A stretch of 64,000 nt of DNA from Bacillus sp. CECT 9360 (GCF_918741275.1 NZ_CAKKNA010000003.1:1-64000), one strand, 5' to 3'. Counted from the first letter of the stretch, positions 44,782 through 53,533 are shown. Translations and numbers: made by a program. Notes: generated by a model not told the origin, from the sequence alone.

Positions 44782-45322
44782 CCTCTTTCTCCGCTGAAAG
44801 CTTCATTTGCTTCTTCAGCAGATTTTTCCCCCGCAGCAATCTTGTCTTCACCGTAGAAACATTGATCGTTAGAATGTCCGAAATCTCCTCATATTTTCGA
44901 TCATGAAAGTAAAAAAGAATAATAGGTACACGATATTTCTCGTCAAGCTTCTGGATACATTCATGAAGCACCCGGTCTTCCTCACTCCTAAGCATGTGCT
45001 GCTCGGAATCCAGCGAATGGACCTGCCTTTCATTTTGCAATGAAAAGAGCTTCCTGATGTGACTTTGCTTTTTCCGTGAATAATCTCTTGTGACATTCAG
45101 CGTTATTTTGTAGAGCCACGTTGAAAATTTCGACCGTGAAAATTGATGGATGAATCTGTACACTCTAATAAAGACTTCCTGGGTGATATCCTCTATGTCA
45201 TCGGCTTTATTGCCCATTTGATACGCAAATCTTTCAACAGTGGGGGAATAACAGCTAATCAGTTCGCTAAATGCCTGCATATCGCCGTTTTGCGCTCTGG
45301 ATATGAGTTCTTCTTCAGTCAA
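44765..45322 (-). CDS. ECF-family RNA polymerase sigma factor
   Basis: 185 residues. Sigma region 2 (about 20-85) has DDIEDITQEVFIRVYRFI and SKFSTWLYKITLNVTRDY; region 4 (about 120-172) has the helix-turn-helix YEEISDILTINVSTVKTRLLRG. A short linker carries basic and Gln-rich residues. It is the first gene of a two-gene operon with its membrane anti-sigma partner. A TGAAAC-N17-CGTT element upstream suggests it transcribes its own operon. It resembles SigM/SigV/SigX-like factors but cannot be assigned to one. Confidence 0.92.
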   Translation of the reverse strand: MTEEELISRAQNGDMQAFSELISCYSPTVERFAYQMGNKADDIEDITQEVFIRVYRFIHQFSRSKFSTWLYKITLNVTRDYSRKKQSHIRKLFSLQNERQVHSLDSEQHMLRSEEDRVLHECIQKLDEKYRVPIILFYFHDRKYEEISDILTINVSTVKTRLLRGKNLLKKQMKLSAEKEGESIG

Positions 45323-45364
45323 CTGGCTTTCCTCCTAACCTAACAAACTGCCTTACATCTATAA

Positions 45365-45391
45365 AACGACAGAACTTTCGTTTTTGTTTCA
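45365..45391 (-). promoter_or_regulatory. Candidate ECF-type promoter of the sigma/anti-sigma operon
   Basis: On the minus strand TGAAAC (45386-45391), 17 bases and CGTT (45365-45368), about 40-65 bp upstream of the sigma gene start. This closely follows the TGAAAC-N16/17-CGT consensus of Bacillus ECF sigma factors and implies autoregulation. Inferred from pattern only. Confidence 0.6.
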
Positions 45392-45553
45392 TTGCTTTAA
45401 ATAACATTTCCATTATATAGATTTGAAAATAGCAGTAAAATAAAATTTTATCATGATCACGAAATGTTCATTTTTTCCTCACTTTTCCATGGGAGATAAA
45501 TGGTAAAATAAAAGTGAAAGATCATCTACATTTTTTCGAAAGGGTGTATGATC

Positions 45554-45922
45554 ATGACAAACATTGGCAGAAATATCAAACTGCATCGTCAGCTTAGAAA
45601 TCTGTCCCAGCAGGATCTTGCTTTTAAAGTATGTGTAGGAACAAAAACGATTGAAAAATATGAGTCAGGCGAGAAAATCCCTGATATGTTGACCGGACTC
45701 AAATTATCGACCGTTCTCGATGTCCCTGTTTCTGAAATCTTTGACCAACATGACAAAACAAACCCTTATGGAATGGATCATGAAATTGAATTACTCGTTA
45801 AACAATTAGGAACAAAGAAAGCAAAGCTCGCTTTGCGTAAGGCATTGGAATTTAGCGAGGAAGACTTTTTGCCGAATATGCAAATGCTTATGATGTATGA
45901 GGCTAACCATGCGAATAACTAA
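45554..45922 (+). CDS. XRE-family HTH regulator
   Basis: About 122 residues. The N-terminal helix-turn-helix domain (about 5-60) reads IGRNIKLHRQLRNLSQQDLA then TKTIEKYESGEKIPD. The C-terminal 50 residues are helical and rich in Leu/Met (EIELLVKQLG, MQMLMMYEAN), probably a dimerisation part. It lies divergent from the ECF operon, 230 bp away, and upstream of the nitrilase gene but separated by a terminator. The second ATG has the better spacing to AAAGGG. Target unknown. Confidence 0.85.
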   Translation: MTNIGRNIKLHRQLRNLSQQDLAFKVCVGTKTIEKYESGEKIPDMLTGLKLSTVLDVPVSEIFDQHDKTNPYGMDHEIELLVKQLGTKKAKLALRKALEFSEEDFLPNMQMLMMYEANHANN

Positions 45923-45933
45923 GACAAAAGTTC

Positions 45934-45980
45934 ATTAAACCCAGATTCAAATCTTTAGATTTGCATTTGGGTTTTTATTT
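45934..45980 (+). terminator. Terminator after the XRE gene
   Basis: AAACCCAGATTCAAATC / GATTTGCATTTGGGTTT long stem followed by TTTATTTTT. Confidence 0.88.
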
Positions 45981-46065
45981 TTATTACAACTTTTGCATTG
46001 TAAATGATTTTTATATAAAATAAACATAATAGACTAAATATTTAGAAAATAATAAGGAAAGGTCG

Positions 46066-47025
46066 ATGACTATGACAGCCATTCATATTCCAGAAGTTAA
46101 AGTAGCTGCAATCCAACTTCAGCCTGTGCTTGGAGATGTAAATGCGAATTTGTTAATGTGCGAAAAACTCGCAGATGAAGCAGCAGCAAAGGGTGCGAAA
46201 TGGATTGTTCTCCCTGAATTTTTCACAACGGGGATGGGCTTTGACGAGCGAATCGCCAGTACGGCGTTGCCTCCGGACGGTAAAGCTTCAACTCTTTTGA
46301 TCACGCTGGCAAAACGGCATCACGCGTTTGTTGGAGGGTCTTTTTTATGCCGCGACAGCGACGGACATGTTCGCAATGCATTTCTGCTTGCTTCTCCCGA
46401 AGGGGTAATCCTTGGGAGGCATGACAAAGATTTGCCAACGATGTGGGAAAATTGTTATTATGTCGGCGGTGAAGACGACGGTATCATACATACTCCTGAC
46501 GTGACTGTCGGTTCTGCGTTATGCTGGGAATTCATGCGTTCACAAACCGCTCACAGGGTTCGTGAAAAAGTGGATATGATTATTGGCGGAAGTTGTTGGT
46601 GGAGCGTTCCTTCGTGGTATCCTAAATCATTGACAAGCAAATGGGAAACGGAAAACGCTAAAACAGCGTTGGAAAGCGTTCGTTCATTCGCGACGCTCGT
46701 TGGTTCCCCCGTCGTTCACGCGTCACACTGCGGGCCAATTGAATGTCCGTTGCCTTTGATGCCTTTGCGTTATCGCGGCTATTACGAAGCAGGCGCCATG
46801 ATCGTTGACCAAGAAGGAAGTGTTTTAGCGATTCGAAATCGCCATGAGGGACCTGGTGTTGTTGTCGCGACTGTGCAACCCGGCAGACATCAGCCAAAAC
46901 GCGATATACCCGATCAATTTTGGTTGTATAAACGGGGACAGTTGCCGGCATTTTCCTGGATGTATCAACGATGGCATGGAAAGCGTTGGTATGCAAAACA
47001 TATGGCAGGAGAGAAATCCGGATAA
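46066..47025 (+). CDS. Carbon-nitrogen hydrolase (nitrilase/amidase superfamily)
   Basis: 319 residues. The Glu-Lys-Cys triad is intact: E51 in VLPEFFTTG, K121 in RHDKDLPTMW and C153 in VGSALCWEFMR. The long C-terminus, with WWSVPSW and a Trp/Tyr/Arg-rich end, resembles plant/bacterial nitrilase-like or amidase proteins rather than the small Nit1 type. The substrate (nitrile, amide or carbamoyl) is unknown. AAGGA is seven bases upstream. It stands between XRE and alaT where the B. subtilis order has no such gene, and a MITE follows 25 bp after its stop, so it is a probable acquired gene. Confidence 0.87.
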   Translation: MTMTAIHIPEVKVAAIQLQPVLGDVNANLLMCEKLADEAAAKGAKWIVLPEFFTTGMGFDERIASTALPPDGKASTLLITLAKRHHAFVGGSFLCRDSDGHVRNAFLLASPEGVILGRHDKDLPTMWENCYYVGGEDDGIIHTPDVTVGSALCWEFMRSQTAHRVREKVDMIIGGSCWWSVPSWYPKSLTSKWETENAKTALESVRSFATLVGSPVVHASHCGPIECPLPLMPLRYRGYYEAGAMIVDQEGSVLAIRNRHEGPGVVVATVQPGRHQPKRDIPDQFWLYKRGQLPAFSWMYQRWHGKRWYAKHMAGEKSG

Positions 47026-47050
47026 CCACTTTGCACGGCTTTTAATCCAT

Positions 47051-47285
47051 GGCTCTGTTAAATTCCATTGTTGATTTTCAAATGGTCATGGAATCTACTC
47101 GCTTTCCGCGGACGAACTGGCAAGCCTCCTCACTCGTACCTCGCCGCGGGGTCTTGCCAGCCCGTTTTTCCGCAGGACGTTGAATCATCATCCTTGAATA
47201 GACACCGCACGAGAAAATGCGTATGCATTTTCGAGGAGTCTCGCAGATTCCCTTCCCAAAAACAACATTATCGTTTAACAGAGCC
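47051..47285 (+). mobile_element. 235-bp MITE-like element, copy 1
   Basis: Bounded by GGCTCTGTTAAA and TTTAACAGAGCC, 12-bp perfect inverted ends (imperfect to about 28 bp). Flanked by a perfect 8-bp duplication TAATCCAT (47043-47050 and 47286-47293), proving insertion. Internal inverted repeats CTGGCAAG / CTTGCCAG and CGAGAAAATGC / GCATTTTCGAG. No transposase; a 76-codon frame through it is not a gene. Copies 2 and 3 differ at only a few bases. Confidence 0.93.
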
Positions 47286-47296
47286 TAATCCATAAA

Positions 47297-47327
47297 AATA
47301 GACGTGTTCAGAAAACACGTCTTTTAT
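47297..47327 (+). terminator. Terminator to the right of MITE copy 1
   Basis: AGACGTGTT / AACACGTCT stem followed by TTTATCC; probably the original terminator of the nitrilase gene, now separated from it by the MITE. Confidence 0.75.
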
Positions 47328-47377
47328 CCTTTCATGTATAAAACATCAATAACTTGTCTATAACAGGGATAAGACTT

Positions 47378-47438
47378 TCTCGGTAATCACAAAATGATTA
47401 CCTGAAAAACAATCGTAATCCATTTTGATTGTTTTTCG
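47378..47438. other. Two adjacent hairpins of unknown role
   Basis: CGGTAATCA / TGATTACC (47379-47402, loop CAAAA) is followed directly by GAAAAACAATC / GATTGTTTTTC (about 47403-47438). No gene accounts for them: they are about 90 bases from the alaT stop on the other strand and beyond the terminator on this strand. Confidence 0.55.
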
Positions 47439-47456
47439 AGTATTCCCCCTTTTTGA

Positions 47457-47524
47457 GCAGGATTCTAAAACCGGGTGCTTAATAATGTATTAAGCTCATC
47501 CAATACGGAATCCTGCTTTTTTTA
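47457..47524 (+). terminator. Large terminator-like structure with nested hairpin
   Basis: Outer arms AGCAGGATTC / GAATCCTGCT enclose an inner perfect hairpin GCTTAATA ATG TATTAAGC and are followed on the plus strand by TTTTTTATTT. The T-run shows plus-strand polarity, yet the neighbouring alaT gene is on the minus strand, so a short plus-strand RNA may end here. Confidence 0.6.
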
Positions 47525-47526
47525 TT

Positions 47527-48687
47527 TCACTTATTTAGGAACCGCTCAATTCTTCTGACGGCTTCTTGTAATTGTTCCATCGAAGAAGCATAGGAACAGC
47601 GAATGTGTCCTTCTCCACTGTCCCCGAATACATCACCTGGCACAACAGCAACCCGTTCCTCGAGCAGCAATCGCTCTGCGAATGCTTGAGAGCTTAATCC
47701 GGTCACTGCGATAGAAGGAAAGGCATAGAAGGCTCCACCCGGATTATGGCATTCTAAGCCGATTTCATTAAAAGACTTAACGATATAATTTCGTCTTCTT
47801 CGATAACTCGTCCGCATTTCTTCCACATCCGCCATTCCATTTCTCAATGCTTCCAAGGCGGCATATTGAGCCATGGTTGAAGCACACATCATCGCATATT
47901 GATGGATTTTCAGCATGGCTTCGGAAATTTCCAAAGGCGCGCAAACAAAGCCGAGGCGCCATCCGGTCATCGCAAATCCTTTTGAAAAACCGTTGATTAA
48001 TATCGTCCTTTCCATCATGCCATCGATGGCTGCAATCGAAGTGAATGCTTCGTCATAGGCGAGCTCGGCATATATTTCATCCGCGATCACAAGTAAGTCA
48101 TGCTTTTTAATGATTTGGGCGAGGTTTATTAATTCTTCTTTTCCAAGCTGGGTGCCTGTCGGATTGTTAGGCGAACAAATCATGACCGCTTTCGTCTTCG
48201 GAGTAATACTCGCTTCAAGTTCCGCCGGCATCAGCTTAAAATCGTTTTCCTTTGCAGTCTGAATCGTTTTTGGGATTCCGCCGGCCATGGTCACAAGCGG
48301 GGCATATGATACGAAGCACGGCTCTACCACCAAGACTTCTTCTCCGGGATTGACAATGGCACGCAAGGCAATATCTATCGCCTGGCTTGCTCCGACCGTT
48401 ACAATAATTTGGTTTTCCGGATTATAGGAGACGCAAAACTCCTTTTCCATGTACCGGGCAATTTCCGTCCTGAGCTCCATTAAACCTGCGTTGGCTGTGT
48501 AGGAAGTACGTCCCTCTTCTAACGATGCAATCGCAGCTTCTCTTACAGACCAGGACGTTACAAAATCAGGTTCGCCCACACCGAGAGACACAACCCCTTC
48601 CATATTTGCGGCGAGATCAAAAAAACGGCGTATTCCAGATGGTTTGAGGCTTGCTACCGTTTTTGAAACATAACTGGTTTTAATCAT
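47527..48687 (-). CDS. alaT: Alanine aminotransferase AlaT (class I/II)
   Basis: 386 residues of fold-type-I PLP enzyme. GVGEPDFVT, SPNNPTGTQLG, VIADEIYAEL and the PLP lysine in NGFSKGFAMTGWRLGFV are all present. It matches B. subtilis AlaT (YugH), which makes alanine from pyruvate and glutamate. Its ATG overlaps the alaR stop (ATGA, 4 bp), so the pair is a translationally coupled operon, with the regulator first. Confidence 0.92.
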   Translation of the reverse strand: MIKTSYVSKTVASLKPSGIRRFFDLAANMEGVVSLGVGEPDFVTSWSVREAAIASLEEGRTSYTANAGLMELRTEIARYMEKEFCVSYNPENQIIVTVGASQAIDIALRAIVNPGEEVLVVEPCFVSYAPLVTMAGGIPKTIQTAKENDFKLMPAELEASITPKTKAVMICSPNNPTGTQLGKEELINLAQIIKKHDLLVIADEIYAELAYDEAFTSIAAIDGMMERTILINGFSKGFAMTGWRLGFVCAPLEISEAMLKIHQYAMMCASTMAQYAALEALRNGMADVEEMRTSYRRRRNYIVKSFNEIGLECHNPGGAFYAFPSIAVTGLSSQAFAERLLLEERVAVVPGDVFGDSGEGHIRCSYASSMEQLQEAVRRIERFLNK

Positions 48688-49184
48688 GGAGACACCACAA
48701 TTCGCTTATCTTCTTCCACTTGTTCAAATATTGTGCCGTCATGCTTATACTTTTTCAAAATAAAATGTGTCGTTGTCGAGATTACAGAATCGAGAGTAGA
48801 CAGCTTTTCAGACACGAACTTGGCCACTTCATTCATCGAACGTCCCCTGACCACTACTGATAAATCATATACACCGGACATTAAGTATACGGATTCTACT
48901 TCTTTAAATCGGTAAACTCTTTGGGCCACCTCATCAAAGCCAACACCTCTTTTAGGGGTCACCTTCACATCGATCATTGCCGTTACACCCTCATATCCTT
49001 CGACCTTTGCCCAGTTAATGACGGTTGCATAACGGACAATCACTCTCATATCTTCCATCTTTTTAAGTACCGTTTCGATTTCGTCCTTTGACAGGTCGGT
49101 CATTTTCGCAAGATCACTATGATCAATCCGACTATTTGTCTCGATAATGCTAAGTACTTCGAGTTCTTTTTCATTTAAATTCAT
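48684..49184 (-). CDS. alaR: Lrp/AsnC-family regulator AlaR
   Basis: 166 residues: an N-terminal winged helix (about 3-60, LNEKELEVLSIIETNSRIDH ... SKDEIETVLKKMEDMRVI) and a RAM/ACT effector domain (about 70-155). It corresponds to AlaR (YugG), activator of alaT in B. subtilis, responding to alanine by inference. The start is the ATG seven bases after GGGAGAGA; the frame remains open for another 86 codons upstream but that part overlaps the divergent yugF gene and reads as noise. Confidence 0.92.
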   Translation of the reverse strand: MNLNEKELEVLSIIETNSRIDHSDLAKMTDLSKDEIETVLKKMEDMRVIVRYATVINWAKVEGYEGVTAMIDVKVTPKRGVGFDEVAQRVYRFKEVESVYLMSGVYDLSVVVRGRSMNEVAKFVSEKLSTLDSVISTTTHFILKKYKHDGTIFEQVEEDKRIVVSP

Positions 49185-49391
49185 ATGCTTTTCTCTCCCA
49201 GTTGAAACCATATTTATTTTCCTAACATCGTTTTCCACACAATATACAGAATTATCAAACAAAAGTAAACTCCAATCATTATAACAAATGCAACAAGCAC
49301 TCCCAAGGGGTAAAATCTTTTTTTTATAAAATAGCAATAGACCATATGCATAATGGGTAAAATAGGAAAAACTTTCAGCGGGGTGACGCAG

Positions 49392-50225
49392 ATGAAAAAG
49401 GTTCTCCATATTAGAGGCAATGACATCTATTACGAGCAGCAAATACTTTCGAAGGAAGCTCCTACGTTAGTCTTGCTTCATGGTTTTTTATCTTCTTCCT
49501 TTTGTTATCGAACGTTACTGCCAAAACTGAGCAGGGATTACAATGTGATTTCAATTGATATTCCGCCTTTTGGACATAGTGGCAAATCGAGGCGCTTTAG
49601 TTATTCTTATCAAAACCTGGCATTGACCCTGCTCGATTTCTTGGATGCTATTGGCGTTAGAAAATGCACGCTCGTAGGCCATTCCATGGGCGGACAAATT
49701 TGTTTGTATATGATTAAAAACCGTCCCGGGCTGGCCAAAAATGCCATTCTCCTCTCCAGCTCCGGCTATCTGCCAAAATCCAAGCGTTTATTACGATACA
49801 CAAGTTATATCCCCTACTTCCCAAAAGTCGTGAAACGGTGGCTTGAGAAAACAGGGGTAGAAGTGAATTTACGAAATGTCGTGTATAACAAAGAACTCAT
49901 TGATGATGAAATGCGAGAGGGTTATCTGGAGCCATTTCTGAATGATAATATTTTCAATGCTTTGACACGGATGCTACGTGACCGTGAAGGCGATTTGCCC
50001 GAAATGGATTTACAGGCAATCGAGACCAGCTGCCTTTTGCTATGGGGAAAACATGACCGGGTCGTACCTTTGAGCATCGGAAGGCGTCTCCAAGCTGACT
50101 TGAAGAATTCGGAATTAATTGTCATCGAAGATGCGGGACACCTAATCCCCGAAGAAAAACCTGATGAGGTTTACAAATATATCAAGGAGTTTCTTGTAAA
50201 AGAAAAGCTGATGCAAAAAGCATAA
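49392..50225 (+). CDS. yugF: Alpha/beta hydrolase YugF
   Basis: 277 residues. HGFLSSSFCYRTLLP carries the oxyanion loop, GHSMGGQ the nucleophilic Ser, and LLWGKHDRVVP and DAGHLIPEEKP supply the Asp and His of the triad. It is an esterase/hydrolase-like protein of unknown substrate, equal in place and length to B. subtilis YugF. GGGGTGA lies five bases before the ATG. Divergent from alaR. Confidence 0.88.
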   Translation: MKKVLHIRGNDIYYEQQILSKEAPTLVLLHGFLSSSFCYRTLLPKLSRDYNVISIDIPPFGHSGKSRRFSYSYQNLALTLLDFLDAIGVRKCTLVGHSMGGQICLYMIKNRPGLAKNAILLSSSGYLPKSKRLLRYTSYIPYFPKVVKRWLEKTGVEVNLRNVVYNKELIDDEMREGYLEPFLNDNIFNALTRMLRDREGDLPEMDLQAIETSCLLLWGKHDRVVPLSIGRRLQADLKNSELIVIEDAGHLIPEEKPDEVYKYIKEFLVKEKLMQKA

Positions 50226-50250
50226 TTTCGCTTTTTGGCATCAGCATAAA

Positions 50251-50511
50251 TCATAAAGAACAGCTTGCGTTATGTTTAATAAGCAGTAACTTTTCCGAAA
50301 TGGCTCGGCACTCTTTTAAATGAATCTCTATTTCAAACGACAATTCATAGATCCCTTGAATTTTGACTGCCAGTTCTTTCGGGTCATCCAGATCACTAAC
50401 GGCCATAACGCAATCCGCGATTTCCGTTTCGTAAGCATCCCGACCCCAGCCAATAGGGTCCCATTCCTGCAAAGCCTGGACAAGCTCCATGTTCATTTGC
50501 TGTCTTTCCAT
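50251..50511 (-). CDS. yugE: DUF1871 protein YugE
   Basis: 86 residues, small and acidic. MELVQALQEWDPIGWGRDAY and the following EIADCVMAVSD match the DUF1871 family, with the same length and neighbours (yugF, patB) as B. subtilis YugE. Function unknown. It converges on yugF with a 25-bp gap. Confidence 0.87.
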   Translation of the reverse strand: MERQQMNMELVQALQEWDPIGWGRDAYETEIADCVMAVSDLDDPKELAVKIQGIYELSFEIEIHLKECRAISEKLLLIKHNASCSL

Positions 50512-50594
50512 CAGTAAATCACCTGCAATAATTATTTCAACCTGTTATCATTATAATATTATTATGAAAAAAATAAAACGGCGGTGATCAGTTT

Positions 50595-51764
50595 ATGGAC
50601 AACAAGTTATTTGAAACCTTAATAGAGAGAAAAAACACCGGTGCGGTCAAGTGGGATTATCTCGGGGAGATATACGGCGCTGAAGACCTTCTGCCCATGT
50701 GGGTGGCAGATATGGATTTCCCTTCCCCAGAACCTGTCCAAAAGGCATTGATTGACAGAATCAAGCATCCGGTTTTTGGCTATTCAGCACCATCCAAAAC
50801 CATTAACGATACGATCCAAGCATGGATGAAAGCAAGACATGGCTGGGATATCAAAAAATCATGGATCATGTTCAGCCAGGGAGTCGTGTCGGCGCTTGCT
50901 GTCACGATCCAGGCATTTACGGAACCGGGTGATAAGGTGATGCTGCAATCCCCTGTGTATACGCCTTTCTTTGACATGATCAAAAACAATGAACGCGAAG
51001 TAGTCAACAGCCAGCTACATGTATCAGAAAACCGTTTTACAATTGACTTTACCGATTTCGAAGAAAAACTGAAAAGCGGGGTAAAGCTTTTTTTATTGTG
51101 CAATCCCCATAATCCTGGCGGTAGGATTTGGACAAAAGAAGAATTGGCGCAAATCGGTGAGCTCTGTGAAAAATATGGAGTTATCATCATCTCGGACGAA
51201 ATCCATGGCGATCTTTATCTGCCGGAATTTAAGCACATTCCGCTTGCCTCCATTGATAAAAGGTATGCAAACATAACCGTTACACTAATGGCTCCGAGCA
51301 AAACATTCAATATAGCCGGATTGCAATCTTCATTAATGATCACAGAAAATATGGAATTGCAGAAAAAAATTAAAGCCGTTCAGGACCGGAATGCCTTTCA
51401 CGGATTAAACCTTTTCGGATTGACCGCGATGGAAGCGGCATACCGTGATGGGGAAGATTGGTTGAACGGATTGGTGGCATACTTAAAAGAGAATGTTGAA
51501 ATAACCAGGGATCTAATAAGTCGTGAGTTGCCGGAAATTGGCTTCATGTATCCGGAGGCTTCTTATTTAGTCTGGCTGGACTGCCGCAAATTAGGGCTGA
51601 CTGATGAAGAATTAAAAAAATCGCTGGTTGAAAAAGGGAAGCTGGCTCTAGAGCCAGGCACTAAGTATGGACCAGGCGGCGAAGGTTTTGTCCGCATGAA
51701 TATCGGATGCCCACGGTCTATCCTGTTGGAAGGTTTACAGAGGCTGAAGAAGTCTTTTTCATAA
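50595..51764 (+). CDS. patB: Cystathionine beta-lyase PatB (MalY/PatB family aminotransferase)
   Basis: 389 residues. MalY/PatB landmarks are VKWDYLGEIYGAEDLLPMWV, MDFPSPEPV, LCNPHNPGGRIWT, ISDEIHGDLYLP and the PLP lysine in MAPSKTFNIAGLQ. PatB cleaves cystathionine and related C-S compounds to pyruvate, ammonia and thiols. GGCGGTGA precedes the ATG. In B. subtilis it is followed by kinB; here a strong terminator and a yteA-like gene follow instead. Confidence 0.93.
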   Translation: MDNKLFETLIERKNTGAVKWDYLGEIYGAEDLLPMWVADMDFPSPEPVQKALIDRIKHPVFGYSAPSKTINDTIQAWMKARHGWDIKKSWIMFSQGVVSALAVTIQAFTEPGDKVMLQSPVYTPFFDMIKNNEREVVNSQLHVSENRFTIDFTDFEEKLKSGVKLFLLCNPHNPGGRIWTKEELAQIGELCEKYGVIIISDEIHGDLYLPEFKHIPLASIDKRYANITVTLMAPSKTFNIAGLQSSLMITENMELQKKIKAVQDRNAFHGLNLFGLTAMEAAYRDGEDWLNGLVAYLKENVEITRDLISRELPEIGFMYPEASYLVWLDCRKLGLTDEELKKSLVEKGKLALEPGTKYGPGGEGFVRMNIGCPRSILLEGLQRLKKSFS

Positions 51765-51773
51765 GGGAAGCAT

Positions 51774-51822
51774 TAAAAAACGTGGAGAAAAGTTGAAAGT
51801 TTCTCCGCGTTTTTTATTTTTT
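51774..51822. terminator. Terminator between patB and the yteA-like gene
   Basis: AAAAACGTGGAGAAA / TTTCTCCGCGTTTTT stem followed by TATTTTTT, between convergent genes. Confidence 0.88.
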
Positions 51823-52579
51823 ATTCGTCTTTTTCATCTTCTTCAACATATGGATCATGTTCATAAGCAGGCAAGTCACCCAATATGCTCATAACTCCTT
51901 CTTCATCCAGCATTTTCTCATATTTTTCATGCTTCGGATATATGGTTATATTCTTGCCTTCGATATCGACTCCGACAAAATTCTCATAATCCTCTACATA
52001 GCCGATATTTTCTTCGCTTTCTTCATACCAATCATTGGGGTGATCCTTAGGGCTGGGCAAGTCTGATGGAGAACTCGAGGTTCCGAACGTCGCTACTTCC
52101 TGCCAGGTATCTTCTGCATCCGTCACAACATTTTCGTCTTCCTCATCCATATCAAACTTGCCGAACGGCGGCATAAGAACCCCTTCCTCGACCGGCCGAT
52201 TGTGGGAGGTCTCATGAGAAGGCGTATGTTCAATACAATACAGGGTTGTAGGCAGGGCTTCGAGGCGAAGGGCAGGAATATCCTCTCCGCACACTTTACA
52301 TTTCCCATAGGTCCCCTCATCCATAGCTTGAAGCGCTTTTTCATTATCCCTGATTTCATTTCGGTAATGTTCTAAAAGTGCGAGGTCCTTTTCCCTTTCA
52401 AACAATTCTGTGCCTTCATCACCGGGATGGTTATCATAACTGGACAATTCAAAAGAAGAGTCGCGAAGAAGGCTCTGTTTTAAATTGAGATCGTTTGACT
52501 CGTGTAATCTATTTCTTAAATCTTCACTTGTTTGCTGCAACTGATTTTTCAACTCGGATAACTTTTGATCTGAGAGCAT
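51821..52579 (-). CDS. YteA-like protein with DksA/TraR-type zinc finger
   Basis: About 252 residues. An N-terminal coiled coil (about 1-75, LSELKNQLQQTSEDLRNRLH) precedes a DksA/TraR-type finger (about 90-120) with CKVCGEDIPALRLEALPTT and YCIEH, where the usual last Cys is His. A long acidic C-terminus follows. It matches the sporulation-associated YteA family (about 240 residues in B. subtilis). AAAGGA lies nine bases before the chosen ATG; a longer frame is open but unsupported. Confidence 0.85.
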   Translation of the reverse strand: MLSDQKLSELKNQLQQTSEDLRNRLHESNDLNLKQSLLRDSSFELSSYDNHPGDEGTELFEREKDLALLEHYRNEIRDNEKALQAMDEGTYGKCKVCGEDIPALRLEALPTTLYCIEHTPSHETSHNRPVEEGVLMPPFGKFDMDEEDENVVTDAEDTWQEVATFGTSSSPSDLPSPKDHPNDWYEESEENIGYVEDYENFVGVDIEGKNITIYPKHEKYEKMLDEEGVMSILGDLPAYEHDPYVEEDEKDE

Positions 52580-52787
52580 CTGCGCCAATCCTTTCTGGTT
52601 GCTAAACGTAAATCCGATTCGTACGACATTACACATGTTAAGCGCTACTTCCCTTAGTATTTTCTATCTCCCCTCCTTTATTTAGGTATTTTTTCCCGAC
52701 ATAATTTATGGTCCGTATCCAAAAGATAAAAAGGCTGTATTCTAGGGTTGGGTTCGTTTGTTTTTTACAGGCGAAGCCTCTTCTCGT

Positions 52788-53402
52788 TTAATTATTAATA
52801 TATTTCTCGAATACATATCCGAAATCTTTTACATGATATTTCTTCCGGCTTTCCATAAGCCAATTGAACGAAGCCTCATTTATCTGCTTGAAGTTTTCAA
52901 CAAGTTGGGCTTCAGGGGACTTTACCCGGCTTAATGTATTCGATGCGAGATCGATGCTTTGATGCGCATAGTTTAATGAATACTCGTTTTCATGGCAGGT
53001 TTCTGCGATCTTGATTAAAGCTTTGAATAGGTCTTTAAGCTCCTCAATGAACTTTTTATGTACATCAATGGAAAATGGAACAGAACCGATGACAAATTTT
53101 ATTTCGACATCCAAATCGACTGTACCCGCCGTTTCAAGAGAAACGTTGGAAATGGTATGCTCACTATAGCTGTAACGACGGAGAATGCGTTTTTTACTAA
53201 CTGCGCTCGTGCCATCAAGGTGAATTAATGCTTTATTTGTAAAACAGTATTCATCCATTCTGGATTTAATAAGGAAATAAATTTTCTCACCGTCTTCATG
53301 CATAACATAATCATCCGCATCGACTTTGTCATAATCAGCAGGCTTGATGACACTTCCGATATCGCTCAAGCCAAGCATATCCGCAGCCACTTTTTTAAAC
53401 AT
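52788..53402 (-). CDS. PH-domain protein with C-terminal helical region (YvbH-like)
   Basis: About 204 residues, no membrane segment. A bacterial PH domain (about 1-125; MLGLSDIGSVIKPADYDKV, IYFLIKSRMDEYCFTNKALI, SKKRILRRYSYSEHTIS) is followed by a helical oligomerisation region (about 140-200). This is the YvbH plan. Function unknown. GAGAGGAA precedes the ATG; 19 more codons are open upstream without support. Confidence 0.8.
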   Translation of the reverse strand: MFKKVAADMLGLSDIGSVIKPADYDKVDADDYVMHEDGEKIYFLIKSRMDEYCFTNKALIHLDGTSAVSKKRILRRYSYSEHTISNVSLETAGTVDLDVEIKFVIGSVPFSIDVHKKFIEELKDLFKALIKIAETCHENEYSLNYAHQSIDLASNTLSRVKSPEAQLVENFKQINEASFNWLMESRKKYHVKDFGYVFEKYINN

Positions 53403-53533
53403 CCCATCATTCCTCTCCGTCCAATTAGTAAATAAAAAAAAATCAGAAAATATTTCCATATTCCCTTATCATTCTATTTGCGCTAGTGTAGTGTGAAAGC
53501 AAACAAACTTTAACTTACTATAGGGAGTATTTT

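Noticed and set aside
47068-47295. Open frame of about 75 codons repeated in all three MITE copies (also 58233-58460 and 60561-60815)
   Set aside because: It is the same sequence because the MITE is repeated; no ribosome binding site, no domain, and it runs into unrelated flanks at the end.
49185-49442. 86-codon N-terminal extension of alaR
   Set aside because: It overlaps the divergent yugF start, lacks similarity, and the internal ATG has the ribosome binding site and gives the usual 166-residue length.
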